From Flavobacteriaceae bacterium (GTDB lineage: Bacteria > Bacteroidota > Bacteroidia > Flavobacteriales > Flavobacteriaceae), in contig JAGKWW010000015.1 of NCBI GenBank assembly GCA_021151665.1, positions 1 to 58,679 of the forward strand: a DNA stretch of 58,679 nucleotides. The letters run 5' to 3'. Shown here piece by piece: positions 44,406 through 52,775 of the stretch; position 1 is the stretch's first letter, and the number at the start of each line of letters is the position of its first letter. A model generated the notes under the pieces. It worked only from the letters and a program-made list of their open reading frames with translations. It had not been told where the DNA came from and ran no database searches. A program made the translations under genes and the position numbers.

Positions 44406-45437
44406 CTACAATTCATCTTCTAGATTCTTAATCAGGATCTTAACCGCATCGTAATCCAACTCTACCTCAAGATTAAATCTTCTTTGGCATATTTCACTCA
44501 TCTTTTTATTTAGTTTATCAATAAAATCGGAGTTAAAAAATGGTGGATACTTTTCATTCAGCGTGACAGCTACCTTTTTAAAATTACGTTTAATATAAGA
44601 ATTTACATATGGAGACATCAAATTGTATAAATTGAAATCTTTGGCGACAAAAATTGGGTAAACTTTTTTATCAACTAATTCTGAAATCAAATCTCTGTTA
44701 ATACTCATCCTTGCATGAAATGTGTCCCAAGCGGTACCCCACGCTGCTTTAAGGATTACTTCTTTACTAGAGTTTACTTTTAACATAGAGCCATATTTCG
44801 AGTTTCCCCCGAAAATATTCAGCGCCAATATATACTCATAACTCAAAAAACAGTTTAACTCATTATCCATCCAGTCGATGAACATTTCAATATTTTTTTT
44901 GGCATTTTTACTAGAAAGACCGTTTAGTTTTGCAATTTGCAATATTTTTAGGAGACTGGCGTAATATGGATTAATTCTTGAGTCAATAATTGCTGCTGCT
45001 GGTTCCGAAGAGAACCTTGCCTGATTGACATCCCACAAATCCCATGTGACGTCGTATTCATACCTTTTAAATTTTTTCAAAGGAAATTGAAAAGCAAATT
45101 GAATTCTGCGGCTATAATCACAAAACTTATCTGATTGTAATTTTAGAGTATTTCTATCATAACAAGATTCGACAAGGGCGAAAATTGAAAGAACTTCAAC
45201 ATTGTTCGTTTGAACGTAGTCTATTAACTTATAAATCTTTAGTTTGTCGGCATGCGCCTTTTCCTTATGATTAACGAGTTTGACAATATCAAGACATGTC
45301 GAACTGTCAAGTACCAAAATTATTTGTTCTCCGCTACTTCTAAAATGGCTTGCTATTTCCACAGCACTAGGAAGTGTGGTCTTCCCTGCATCCGATAAAA
45401 AATGAAAATGTTCCATACTACATTTACTCATATACAT
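44406..45437 (-). CDS. Unknown protein with PIN-domain-like acidic pattern
   Basis: 343 residues, not assignable by name. Four acidic residues sit in the PIN order: D44 after a hydrophobic strand (IILVLDSS), E90 (FALVESC), D238 in AWDTFH and D267 (FVAKDF). PIN proteins are metal-dependent RNases, often toxins or defence effectors. The helical middle (about 100-230) has no clear match. The DNA is very A+T-rich (16 G+C in the 60 bases 44881-44940). It begins just past the terminator of tRNA-Arg, so it may be acquired. Other ATGs at 45431 or 45419 are possible starts. Confidence 0.7.
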   Translation of the reverse strand: MYMSKCSMEHFHFLSDAGKTTLPSAVEIASHFRSSGEQIILVLDSSTCLDIVKLVNHKEKAHADKLKIYKLIDYVQTNNVEVLSIFALVESCYDRNTLKLQSDKFCDYSRRIQFAFQFPLKKFKRYEYDVTWDLWDVNQARFSSEPAAAIIDSRINPYYASLLKILQIAKLNGLSSKNAKKNIEMFIDWMDNELNCFLSYEYILALNIFGGNSKYGSMLKVNSSKEVILKAAWGTAWDTFHARMSINRDLISELVDKKVYPIFVAKDFNLYNLMSPYVNSYIKRNFKKVAVTLNEKYPPFFNSDFIDKLNKKMSEICQRRFNLEVELDYDAVKILIKNLEDEL

Positions 45438-45448
45438 TTATAAATATA

Positions 45449-45479
45449 AAAACCCGCTTCATCTGCATGAAGCGGGTCT
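45449..45479 (-). terminator. Intrinsic terminator of tRNA-Arg
   Basis: ACCCGCTTCAT pairs with ATGAAGCGGGT across a 4-base loop; on the minus strand a T-run follows. It separates the tRNA from the PIN-like gene. Confidence 0.9.
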
Positions 45480-45481
45480 TG

Positions 45482-45553
45482 TAGCCTCGCCAAGAATCGA
45501 ACTTGGATCAAAAGTTTAGGAAACTCCCATTCTATCCGTTGAACTACGAGGCC
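45482..45553 (-). tRNA. tRNA-Arg (CCT)
   Basis: A 72-base cloverleaf on the minus strand. Acceptor GGCCTCG pairs with CGAGGCT (first pair G-T), the D stem is GTTC/GAAT, the anticodon stem GGAGT/ACTTT has loop TTCCTAA, anticodon CCT, and the T arm is CCAAG/CTTGG with loop TTCGATT. Discriminator A. It reads AGG codons. CCA is not encoded. The consensus promoter and the terminator flank it tightly. Confidence 0.95.
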
Positions 45554-45571
45554 ATCCGTTTTTTCGAGTTG

Positions 45572-45601
45572 CAAAGATAATACTTTTTTAATGTGTGTCA
45601 A
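45572..45601 (-). promoter_or_regulatory. Consensus promoter of tRNA-Arg
   Basis: On the minus strand TTG (45601-45599), 19 bases, then TATCTTTG (45579-45572), ending 18 bases before the tRNA. Confidence 0.85.
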
Positions 45602-45631
45602 GCACTAATTTGGCATTAACATCAAATAGCA

Positions 45632-47725
45632 TTAGGCTATAGTTTCGCCGTTGGGCACATCGTCTCCCTCGGGGTTTACGAAGGCCAGTTTGCCCTGCGC
45701 ATTGGTGGTCATCAATATCATGCCCTGGCTTTCTACACCACGCAATGCACGCGGGGCCAGGTTTACCAGTACGCTTACACGTTTGCCAATTACTTCCTCA
45801 GGGGTAAAGCTTTCAGCGATGCCCGAAACTATAGTGCGCACATCAATACCTGTATCTACTTTAAGCACCAGGAGCTTGTTCGCCTTCGGCATCTTTTCAG
45901 CCTCAAGGATCGTTCCGGTGCGGATATCCATCTTAGCAAAATCCTCAAACGCAATAAGGTCTTTCTGCGGGGCAGCCTTTTTGTTTTCGGCTGCATTGGC
46001 AGTCTTAGTCGCTTCCAGTTTTTCTACCTGTTTTTGTATGGCTTCATCTTCGATCTTTGCAAAGAGCAGGTCGGCCTGACCGATGGTGTGGCCCGCCGGG
46101 ATCAGGTTTTGCGAAAGCGAAACAGCATTCCAGTTCAGCATCCCTTTCGGCTCAGACTTAGGCTCCGAAGAACCCGCATCAAGGTTCAGGATGTTTTTGA
46201 GCTTGCCGGCAGTAAACGGAAGGAACGGCTCACTGAGTACCGAAAGCGCAGCCGCTATTTGCAGGGCCACATACATTTGTGTCTGTACGCGGGCAGGGTT
46301 ATCTTTAATTACTTTCCATGGCTCTTCATCTGCCAGGTATTTGTTGCCCAGACGTGCGAGGTTCATCAGCTCTGACAATGCCTCACGGAAACGGTAGCGC
46401 TCTATGCTGCTTGCTATCACGGCCGGATACGCCCGCATTTCGGTAAGCGTCGCCTCATCTACGTCGGTAAATTCGTTGGGCGCGGGCACCACTCCGTTGT
46501 AATATTTATTGGTAAGCACCACCACACGGTTAATAAAATTACCAAAGATGGCTACCAACTCATTATTATTGCGCGCCTGGAAATCTTTCCAGGTAAAGTC
46601 GTTGTCTTTGGTTTCGGGCGCATTGCTCGTAAGCGCATACCGTAGTACATCCTGCTGCCCGGGGAAATCCTGCAGGTATTCGTGCAGCCATACCGCCCAG
46701 TTCTTGCTGGTAGAAAGCTTGTTGCCTTCAAGGTTCAGGAACTCGTTGGCCGGCACATTATCAGGCATGATGTACGATCCTTCAGCTTTCAGCATTGCCG
46801 GGAATATCACGCAATGGAATACAATGTTGTCCTTGCCGATGAAATGCACCAGCTTGGTATCTTCACTTTTCCAATAAGGTTCCCAGTTTTTGCTTTCGCG
46901 CTGCGCCCATTCTTTAGTAGATGAAATATAGCCAATTGGCGCATCGAACCAAACGTACAGCACTTTTCCTTCGGCGCCCTCTACCGGCACGGGTATGCCC
47001 CAATCCAGGTCGCGCGTTACAGCGCGGGGCTTCAGGCCGTCTTCGAGCCATGATTTTACCTGCCCGTATACGTTAGGCTTCCAGTCATTTTTGTGGCCCT
47101 CGAGTATCCATTCGCGAAGGAAGGCATCATATTGATCCAGCGGAAGGAACCAATGCTTAGTCGATTTCAATATCGGGGTGGTACCGGTTATGGTAGATTT
47201 CGGGTTGATAAGGTCGGTAGCGTTGAGCGATGACCCGCATTTTTCACATTGGTCGCCGTACGCTTCATCGTTGCCGCACTTAGGGCAGGTACCCGTTACA
47301 AAGCGGTCGGCAAGAAATTGCCCCGCCTGCTCGTCATACAACTGTTCGGTAACTTCTTCAATAAATTTACCTTCGTCGTAGAGCTTGCGGAAAAACGCTG
47401 AAGCGGTCTCGTGGTGTATCGGTGCCGATGTCCGCGAATAATTGTCAAATGACACGCCAAAGTTTTCAAAACTTTTTTTGATGATGCCGTGATATTTATC
47501 GATTACCTGCTGCGGGGTAATGCCTTCTTTCTTCGCCTTCATAGAGATGGCAACCCCATGTTCGTCGCTTCCGCAAATGAATGCCACATCACGGCCCTGC
47601 AGCCGGAGGTAGCGGGCATAAATATCTGAAGGAACGTAAACACCCGCGAGGTGGCCAATGTGTATGGGCCCGTTGGTATAAGGAAGCGCGGCGGTAATGG
47701 TATATCGTTTCGGGTCTTGTATCAT
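45632..47725 (-). CDS. metG: Methionyl-tRNA synthetase
   Basis: 697 residues from the ATG at 47725, which begins the family start (MIQDPKRYTITAALPYTNG). A 23-residue longer frame from 47794 is not homologous and is rejected. Class I signatures are IHIGHLAG and KLSTSKN. A zinc knuckle (CPKCGNDEAYGDQCEKCG, about 146-163) and a C-terminal Trbp111-like tRNA-binding domain (about 590-697, KMDIRTGTI) complete the long form. Two minus-strand -7-like boxes, TACTTTTG (47744-47751) and TAAATTTG (47752-47759), lie directly upstream. Confidence 0.97.
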   Translation of the reverse strand: MIQDPKRYTITAALPYTNGPIHIGHLAGVYVPSDIYARYLRLQGRDVAFICGSDEHGVAISMKAKKEGITPQQVIDKYHGIIKKSFENFGVSFDNYSRTSAPIHHETASAFFRKLYDEGKFIEEVTEQLYDEQAGQFLADRFVTGTCPKCGNDEAYGDQCEKCGSSLNATDLINPKSTITGTTPILKSTKHWFLPLDQYDAFLREWILEGHKNDWKPNVYGQVKSWLEDGLKPRAVTRDLDWGIPVPVEGAEGKVLYVWFDAPIGYISSTKEWAQRESKNWEPYWKSEDTKLVHFIGKDNIVFHCVIFPAMLKAEGSYIMPDNVPANEFLNLEGNKLSTSKNWAVWLHEYLQDFPGQQDVLRYALTSNAPETKDNDFTWKDFQARNNNELVAIFGNFINRVVVLTNKYYNGVVPAPNEFTDVDEATLTEMRAYPAVIASSIERYRFREALSELMNLARLGNKYLADEEPWKVIKDNPARVQTQMYVALQIAAALSVLSEPFLPFTAGKLKNILNLDAGSSEPKSEPKGMLNWNAVSLSQNLIPAGHTIGQADLLFAKIEDEAIQKQVEKLEATKTANAAENKKAAPQKDLIAFEDFAKMDIRTGTILEAEKMPKANKLLVLKVDTGIDVRTIVSGIAESFTPEEVIGKRVSVLVNLAPRALRGVESQGMILMTTNAQGKLAFVNPEGDDVPNGETIA

Positions 47726-47743
47726 CGGTAAAATATTAAGGTG

Positions 47744-47759
47744 CAAAAGTACAAATTTA
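47744..47759 (-). promoter_or_regulatory. Tandem -7-like boxes upstream of metG
   Basis: TACTTTTG (47744-47751) and TAAATTTG (47752-47759) on the minus strand both fit TAnnTTTG and abut each other. Neither has a TTG at exactly 19 bases. Confidence 0.4.
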
Positions 47760-47842
47760 TGCCGAGAGTAAAGTATGGGCGCAACCTTTGCCATACTCCG
47801 TCATCTTTTTAAAAATCCCTTATCTTTAGCCAAACCAACACA

Positions 47843-48439
47843 ATGAAAAAATTACTACTGATTGCCCTGTTGCCCTTTACGGCGCTGGCCCAGAACACTG
47901 TTTCTGCAAAGAAAACAAACCCTGTTATCTATAGTGACTTTACCTTTGGCGGAGCTGCCGGCAGTTCGCATGGAGTATTGGTGGGGCTTGGCCTTAATTA
48001 CCAGCGGGGCATCAATCTCTTTACCTTGCGCTGGGCGGGGGTTACCGAACTGGATATGAAGCTGTTTAATCGCGGATCGGAACCAAGGTATATTGAAGAA
48101 GTAAACGATTATGGCATGCTTTATGGGCGAAGGTATATATTTGGAGGTAAATCATTGTCGGTTTCGGCGGGTGCTTCACTTTACAGGCGCGATATTGAAA
48201 TGCAGCTTCACGGGGTAACCACCCACAACCGGACCACCTATATCGGATTTCCTTTTGAAGTAGATTTCAAGATTTTTAAAAAGACAAAAGTTCCGTACCA
48301 CATTTATGGTATTATCCCGGTAGGTAAACGTACCGCTATTGGAAACAGCTTTGGCATAAAAGTCGTCGGGAGTATTTCTCACACCGGATTTATAGGGGTT
48401 GGCCTTACCTTTGGGCTCGGAATGCATAAAGAATACTAA
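47843..48439 (+). CDS. Small exported beta-rich protein of unknown function
   Basis: 198 residues with a signal peptide (MKKLLLIALLPFTALAQ). The rest has alternating hydrophobic strands with Gly and aromatic residues (GVLVGLGLNYQRG, HTGFIGVGLTFGLGMHKEY end), which suggests a small outer-membrane barrel. No family recognised. It ends one base before the start of the carboxypeptidase gene and is the first of three tightly linked genes. Confidence 0.75.
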   Translation: MKKLLLIALLPFTALAQNTVSAKKTNPVIYSDFTFGGAAGSSHGVLVGLGLNYQRGINLFTLRWAGVTELDMKLFNRGSEPRYIEEVNDYGMLYGRRYIFGGKSLSVSAGASLYRRDIEMQLHGVTTHNRTTYIGFPFEVDFKIFKKTKVPYHIYGIIPVGKRTAIGNSFGIKVVGSISHTGFIGVGLTFGLGMHKEY

Positions 48440-49396
48440 ATGAAATTAATCAAAATCCTGCTTCTGCTATGTATTGGTACGGCATATGCCCAAAGTAAGG
48501 TACAGCTCCCTCCTTATCTTAAACAAGGCGATACCGTGGGTATTCTGGCAACCGCCAGAAAGGTTGCCGAAGAACCGCTTGGGCCCGCTATAAAACTGCT
48601 AAAAAGCTGGGGGCTTAATGTTGTAATCGGTAAGACTGTGGGACTTGACAACAACCAGCTTGCAGGGCAGGACTGGCAACGCGCCACCGACCTGCAGCAA
48701 ATGCTCGATAACCCGTCTGTAAAAGCAGTATGGTGTGCCAAGGGAGGTTATGGAACCGTGCGCATTATCGACAGGATCGATTTTTCAAAATTCAGGAAGA
48801 AGCCGAAATGGATCATCGGTTTCAGCGATGCTACGGTGCTGCACAGCCACATCAATAAAATGGGCATTGCAACCGTGCACGGCATCGTGGGGATCAGTGT
48901 TTCCGGCGCAACGCCCGAGGCTATAGAGTCGTTCCGTAAATCGCTTTTTGGCGGGGATATCCAATACAGCATTCCGCCGCACGCCTACAATAACACTGGG
49001 AAAGCCTACGGAGAAATCATTGGCGGCAACCTTTCGGTACTTTACAGTATTATTGGTTCGCCCTCTGAGGCCAGCTACAAGGGAAAGATCATTTTCATAG
49101 AGGACCTGGACGAATACCTCTACCACATCGACAGGATGATGGTAAATCTGAAACGCAACGGGTATTTTAAAGATGTGAAAGGAATTATCATTGGCGGGAT
49201 GACCAAGATACGCGACAACGACATTCCGTGGGGACATGACGCCCTGCAGATCGTTCAGGATATTGTAAAAGAGTATAACATACCTGTGTGCTATAACTTC
49301 CCGGCCGGCCATATCAAAGACAACCGTGCACTGATCTTTGGCGCAAACGCTACGCTCGAAGTAACCGCATCGGGTACTAAACTCACTTTCGACTGA
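48440..49396 (+). CDS. Exported LD-carboxypeptidase (peptidase family S66)
   Basis: 318 residues with a signal peptide (about 1-18). S66 marks: PYLKQGDTVGILATA at the front, CAKGGYGTVRIIDRID, a Ser in IIGFSDATVLH likely to be the nucleophile, Glu in FIEDLDEYLYHID and His in FPAGHIKDNRALIFG. LD-carboxypeptidases remove the terminal D-Ala from tetrapeptides of recycled peptidoglycan. Export is unusual, since many LdcA proteins are cytoplasmic. Its ATG directly follows the previous stop, and the stop overlaps the YraN start by one base. Confidence 0.93.
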   Translation: MKLIKILLLLCIGTAYAQSKVQLPPYLKQGDTVGILATARKVAEEPLGPAIKLLKSWGLNVVIGKTVGLDNNQLAGQDWQRATDLQQMLDNPSVKAVWCAKGGYGTVRIIDRIDFSKFRKKPKWIIGFSDATVLHSHINKMGIATVHGIVGISVSGATPEAIESFRKSLFGGDIQYSIPPHAYNNTGKAYGEIIGGNLSVLYSIIGSPSEASYKGKIIFIEDLDEYLYHIDRMMVNLKRNGYFKDVKGIIIGGMTKIRDNDIPWGHDALQIVQDIVKEYNIPVCYNFPAGHIKDNRALIFGANATLEVTASGTKLTFD

Positions 49397-49755
49397 TGGC
49401 TGAGCATAACGACCTGGGAAAGCTTGGCGAGGCAATGGCCATAGAGTACCTGCAAAAGAATGGGTATGAGATCCTGGCAACCAACTGGGTTTACCAAAAG
49501 GCCGAGATCGACATCATCGCCAGGGCTGGTGGTGTAGTGGCAGTTGTCGAGGTAAAAACCCGGTCATCGGGAGAATTCGGCCTTCCCCAGGAATTTGTCG
49601 GCCAGAAAAAGATCCGCCTTCTGCTAAAAGCCGTAGATGAGTACATACAATTACATGAAATCGATAGTGATGTGCGGTTCGACATCATCGCGGTAAGCAA
49701 AAACGCAGGCGGGTTTGAAATCGAGCACCTGCAAGATGCTTTTTATCACTTTTAA
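49396..49755 (+). CDS. YraN-family putative endonuclease
   Basis: 119 residues, a UPF0102 domain. Its restriction-endonuclease-like core shows E and D in EIDIIARAGG and VVEVKTRSSGEFG. The family is a predicted Holliday-junction-resolvase-like nuclease of unknown biological role. It overlaps the carboxypeptidase stop by one base (TGATG), which makes co-translation likely. Confidence 0.92.
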   Translation: MAEHNDLGKLGEAMAIEYLQKNGYEILATNWVYQKAEIDIIARAGGVVAVVEVKTRSSGEFGLPQEFVGQKKIRLLLKAVDEYIQLHEIDSDVRFDIIAVSKNAGGFEIEHLQDAFYHF

Positions 49756-49821
49756 CTATTTTTTAACAAAGCAATACGGTACGAGCGCGCATTGTTAAAT
49801 ATTTAACAATTCCTTTTATTT

Positions 49822-49829
49822 TATATTTG
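49822..49829 (+). promoter_or_regulatory. -7 promoter box for the ACT-protein gene
   Basis: TATATTTG matches TAnnTTTG and lies 45 bases before the ATG. A TTG occurs at 49792-49794, but its spacing of 27 bases is too long. Confidence 0.5.
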
Positions 49830-49874
49830 TAGCTTCTAAACAACTACAAACACAACTATTTACGAATTATTGCT

Positions 49875-50534
49875 ATGAAAACTATTTCGGCAGTAGTAGA
49901 ACACTACATTAAATCCAAGCCATTCCTGCTAAGCGCACTCTCGCAGGGCATTATCAACCTTACCTCTCTGGCACGCAATATGATGCCCGAGATAGAAAAC
50001 GAACTCGGTAAAGACATCAAGCAGGGCGCCGTGGTAATGTCACTGAAACGCCTGTCTGAAGACCTGGATTTCAGGATGAACCACAAAATTGTCAGGGTAC
50101 TTAAGAACATTGGTGAAATCACTGTCCGTTCTTCTCTTACCGACTTTACTTTTGCGGTTTCGGATACTGTGCTAAACAAGCAGGCTGAGCTCATTGCCAG
50201 TGTCAACGGTTCGCCGGAAGTATTTTTTACCTCATCGCGCGGTGTTAATGAAACCAATGTGGTCATCAGTTCATCGATGAATCACCTCGTGGAGCGTCTT
50301 TTTGCCGATGAGAAAATGATAGAGCGCACCGATAACCTCGCCTCTATAACTGTTAAGCTCCCAAAAGACAATATTTCGACTCCGGGCGTTTACTATTACA
50401 TTTTCCAGCGGCTCGCCTGGGAAGGGATTATTATAAACGAAGTGATTTCTACTTCTTACGAATTTACAATACTTGTTGCCGAAAGCGAGGTAGACCAGGC
50501 TTTTCGCGTGATAAAAGACCTTAAATCGCTTTAA
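49875..50534 (+). CDS. Winged-helix-like plus ACT-domain protein (often named aspartate kinase)
   Basis: 219 residues. The first roughly 90 residues (YIKSKPFLLSALSQGIINLTSLARNMM, KQGAVVMSLKRLSEDL) look like a small helical DNA-binding or dimer segment. The rest shows two ACT-like units (about 95-150, 155-215, for example SITVKLPKDNISTPGVYYYIFQRLAWEGIIINEVIS). Database entries in Flavobacteriia often call it aspartate kinase, but the kinase core is absent here. It would more likely be an amino-acid-sensing regulator. The M12 protease gene follows after 15 bases. Confidence 0.85.
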   Translation: MKTISAVVEHYIKSKPFLLSALSQGIINLTSLARNMMPEIENELGKDIKQGAVVMSLKRLSEDLDFRMNHKIVRVLKNIGEITVRSSLTDFTFAVSDTVLNKQAELIASVNGSPEVFFTSSRGVNETNVVISSSMNHLVERLFADEKMIERTDNLASITVKLPKDNISTPGVYYYIFQRLAWEGIIINEVISTSYEFTILVAESEVDQAFRVIKDLKSL

Positions 50535-50549
50535 GCCACAAATCCTGTT

Positions 50550-52712
50550 ATGAAAAAATTTATCTTTTACGCTGCACTATTGTGTGCAACAATCGCTTCG
50601 GCTCAGGGCCGAAAGATCGCACAGCATGTGGCAACGCTTAATAAAGAGCAGGCACAATTTCGAAAAGTGCAGCCGCTTACTGCCACAATGCAGCGCAATG
50701 CCGATGCCGATAAGGTGGTCGGAGAAGCTACCTACGCAAGGCTCAGCCTGGCCGAAGTTGCGGAAATTGCCTCAAAAAAATATGAATTCATCGAACTGAG
50801 CATACCGTACAATGGCGCTTCTGTTACCATGCAGCTCTATCGCGTGGCTTTGCTGGCTGAAGGCTTTCATGTGGATACCGATAAGGCATCGGCTGTACCA
50901 TTTGAACAAGGTGCTTACTACAGGGGAATCATTAAAGGTGAGCCTAATTCGGTTGCAGCATTCAGCTTTTTTAACAATGAAATGAATGGTATCGTTTCGT
51001 CATTGGAGCACGGCAACCTGGTAGCCGGAAAACTTCTGCAGGAAGGAAACACGACCGACTATATCATTTACTCTGATGCAAAGATGAAAGTACCACACAC
51101 TTTCCATTGTGATGTGGATGAAGAACGCCTCGCCGAAAAGCTGCATCGCGATACCGAAAACACAGCACGGGGTGTAGAGAGCAACAAATGCGTAACCGTA
51201 TACTTCGAGATTGATTATAACCTGTACCAACAGAACAGCTCGAGCACAACGGCCACCACCAACTGGATGACCTCGGTTTTTAATAATGTGCAAACACTTT
51301 ATGAAAACGACGGGATAACTACGGCTTTAAAATCGGTATTTATCTGGACCACCGACGACCCTTACGAAGGTACTTCTTCGGCCGATTACCTGATGCAGTT
51401 TAACCAGGTACGGCCGGTATTTGATGGCGACGTAGGCCAACTCGTGGGTATCGATCCCGGAGGGCTTGGCGGTGTGGCAACTACTATTGCAGGAGTTTGC
51501 AGCGAAGATAATTTTAGCTATTCCGATGTAAATTTCAGCTATGCCACCGTCCCCACCTTTTCATGGACGGTACAGGTAATCACGCACGAACTGGGGCATT
51601 TGCTGGGTTCGCCGCATACGCACGGCTGCTACTGGAATGGCAATAATACCTCTATAGACGGATGCGGTACAACAGCGGGATATGTAGAAGGCAACTGCGC
51701 TATCGGCGAGATACCCGACCAGGGCACGATTATGAGCTATTGCCATTTGATACAGGGTGTAGGCATCAACTTTTTATACGGCTTCGGCCCACAGCCTGCA
51801 ACCCGTATCCTGAATCACGTAAACAGCCGTTCATGCCTGAGCACAGACTGTATCAACACCTGCATCAATACCGTTTCTGCCTATAGTATTATCGATACAC
51901 AGTTCAATTCGGTAACTATACAATGGACGGATGCGGTAAGTTCCGGGCCGTGGCAGGTGGCTTTCGGACCCGTAAACAGCACGCTGACCAATTACCAGAC
52001 TGTATCTTCTAATACCTTTACGGCCACAGGGCTCAACCCGAACACCTATTACAAATTCTCTGTACGCCCGATATGCCCAACGGGGCTGACACCTGCATCT
52101 AACGATTTTATATTTGCCAGCGGTGCGGATTATTGTACGGGCATCACATTTACAGATACCGGAGGAGTAAACGGCGCTTACCCTAGTAACCAGCGCCTGG
52201 TGCGCACCTTCAGGCCTCAAAACCCGGCACAGCATATTATCGTATCGTTTACAAGCTTTGATACAGAGGCCGACTACGACTTTATGTACGTCTACGACGG
52301 GCCCGATACCAACTCTTTCCTGTTAGGTGAATATTCCGGAAATATTAGCCCCGGAGTAGTGGAATCGTCTTCGCCGGATGGCGCGCTTACCTTTGAGTTC
52401 GTATCCGACCAATACCTGACAGCCTCGGGATGGGTGGCACAGGTAACCTGCTCTGCCCTTAGCGTGGACGACAGCGTTTTTGAAGGCTTTACCTATTACC
52501 CCAACCCTTCAACCGGATGGGTTTCGCTGCGGGCAAATGAAGCACTTGAAAGCGTTTCGGTTTATAACGTGGCCGGACAGCTGCTCCTGCAATCGAAGCT
52601 GAATGCTGCCAGCGGAAGGGTGGACATAAGTGCGCTCTCTGACGGGGTTTATTTCTTTAAAGTTTCGGGCAGCGGAAAAGAAACCAACTTCCGAATCATC
52701 AAGCAGAATTAA
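50550..52712 (+). CDS. Secreted M12-type metalloprotease with FN3, CUB and T9SS tail
   Basis: 720 residues. A signal peptide (about 1-19) and a propeptide-like region (about 20-210) precede the peptidase. The zinc site is HELGHLLGSPH (H346, E347, H350, H356), the metzincin pattern of M12/reprolysin-like enzymes; a Met-turn (MSYCH) follows. A fibronectin type III domain (about 435-525), a CUB-like domain (about 528-630) and a Por sorting domain (about 650-720, YYPNPSTGW) complete the chain. It is probably a cell-surface or released protease exported by type IX secretion. A terminator lies 17 bases after the stop. Confidence 0.93.
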   Translation: MKKFIFYAALLCATIASAQGRKIAQHVATLNKEQAQFRKVQPLTATMQRNADADKVVGEATYARLSLAEVAEIASKKYEFIELSIPYNGASVTMQLYRVALLAEGFHVDTDKASAVPFEQGAYYRGIIKGEPNSVAAFSFFNNEMNGIVSSLEHGNLVAGKLLQEGNTTDYIIYSDAKMKVPHTFHCDVDEERLAEKLHRDTENTARGVESNKCVTVYFEIDYNLYQQNSSSTTATTNWMTSVFNNVQTLYENDGITTALKSVFIWTTDDPYEGTSSADYLMQFNQVRPVFDGDVGQLVGIDPGGLGGVATTIAGVCSEDNFSYSDVNFSYATVPTFSWTVQVITHELGHLLGSPHTHGCYWNGNNTSIDGCGTTAGYVEGNCAIGEIPDQGTIMSYCHLIQGVGINFLYGFGPQPATRILNHVNSRSCLSTDCINTCINTVSAYSIIDTQFNSVTIQWTDAVSSGPWQVAFGPVNSTLTNYQTVSSNTFTATGLNPNTYYKFSVRPICPTGLTPASNDFIFASGADYCTGITFTDTGGVNGAYPSNQRLVRTFRPQNPAQHIIVSFTSFDTEADYDFMYVYDGPDTNSFLLGEYSGNISPGVVESSSPDGALTFEFVSDQYLTASGWVAQVTCSALSVDDSVFEGFTYYPNPSTGWVSLRANEALESVSVYNVAGQLLLQSKLNAASGRVDISALSDGVYFFKVSGSGKETNFRIIKQN

Positions 52713-52729
52713 ATCATCTATAATTTTAG

Positions 52730-52761
52730 AAAAGCAGTAACAATTTGTTGCTGCTTTTTTT
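52730..52761 (+). terminator. Intrinsic terminator after the M12 protease gene
   Basis: AAAAGCAGTAAC pairs with GTTGCTGCTTTT, with one T-G pair, across a 5-base loop, followed by more T. It lies 15 bases before the ATG of the next gene. Confidence 0.85.
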
Positions 52762-52775
52762 GTTTACTTTATCCT

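Noticed and set aside
44336..45553. Attachment-site duplication of the tRNA-Arg 3' end
   Set aside because: The far side of the PIN-like gene (44336-44405) has no copy of the tRNA end and no integrase is nearby.
47726..47794. 23-residue N-terminal extension of methionyl-tRNA synthetase
   Set aside because: It covers the putative promoter boxes and does not resemble the family start, which begins at 47725.
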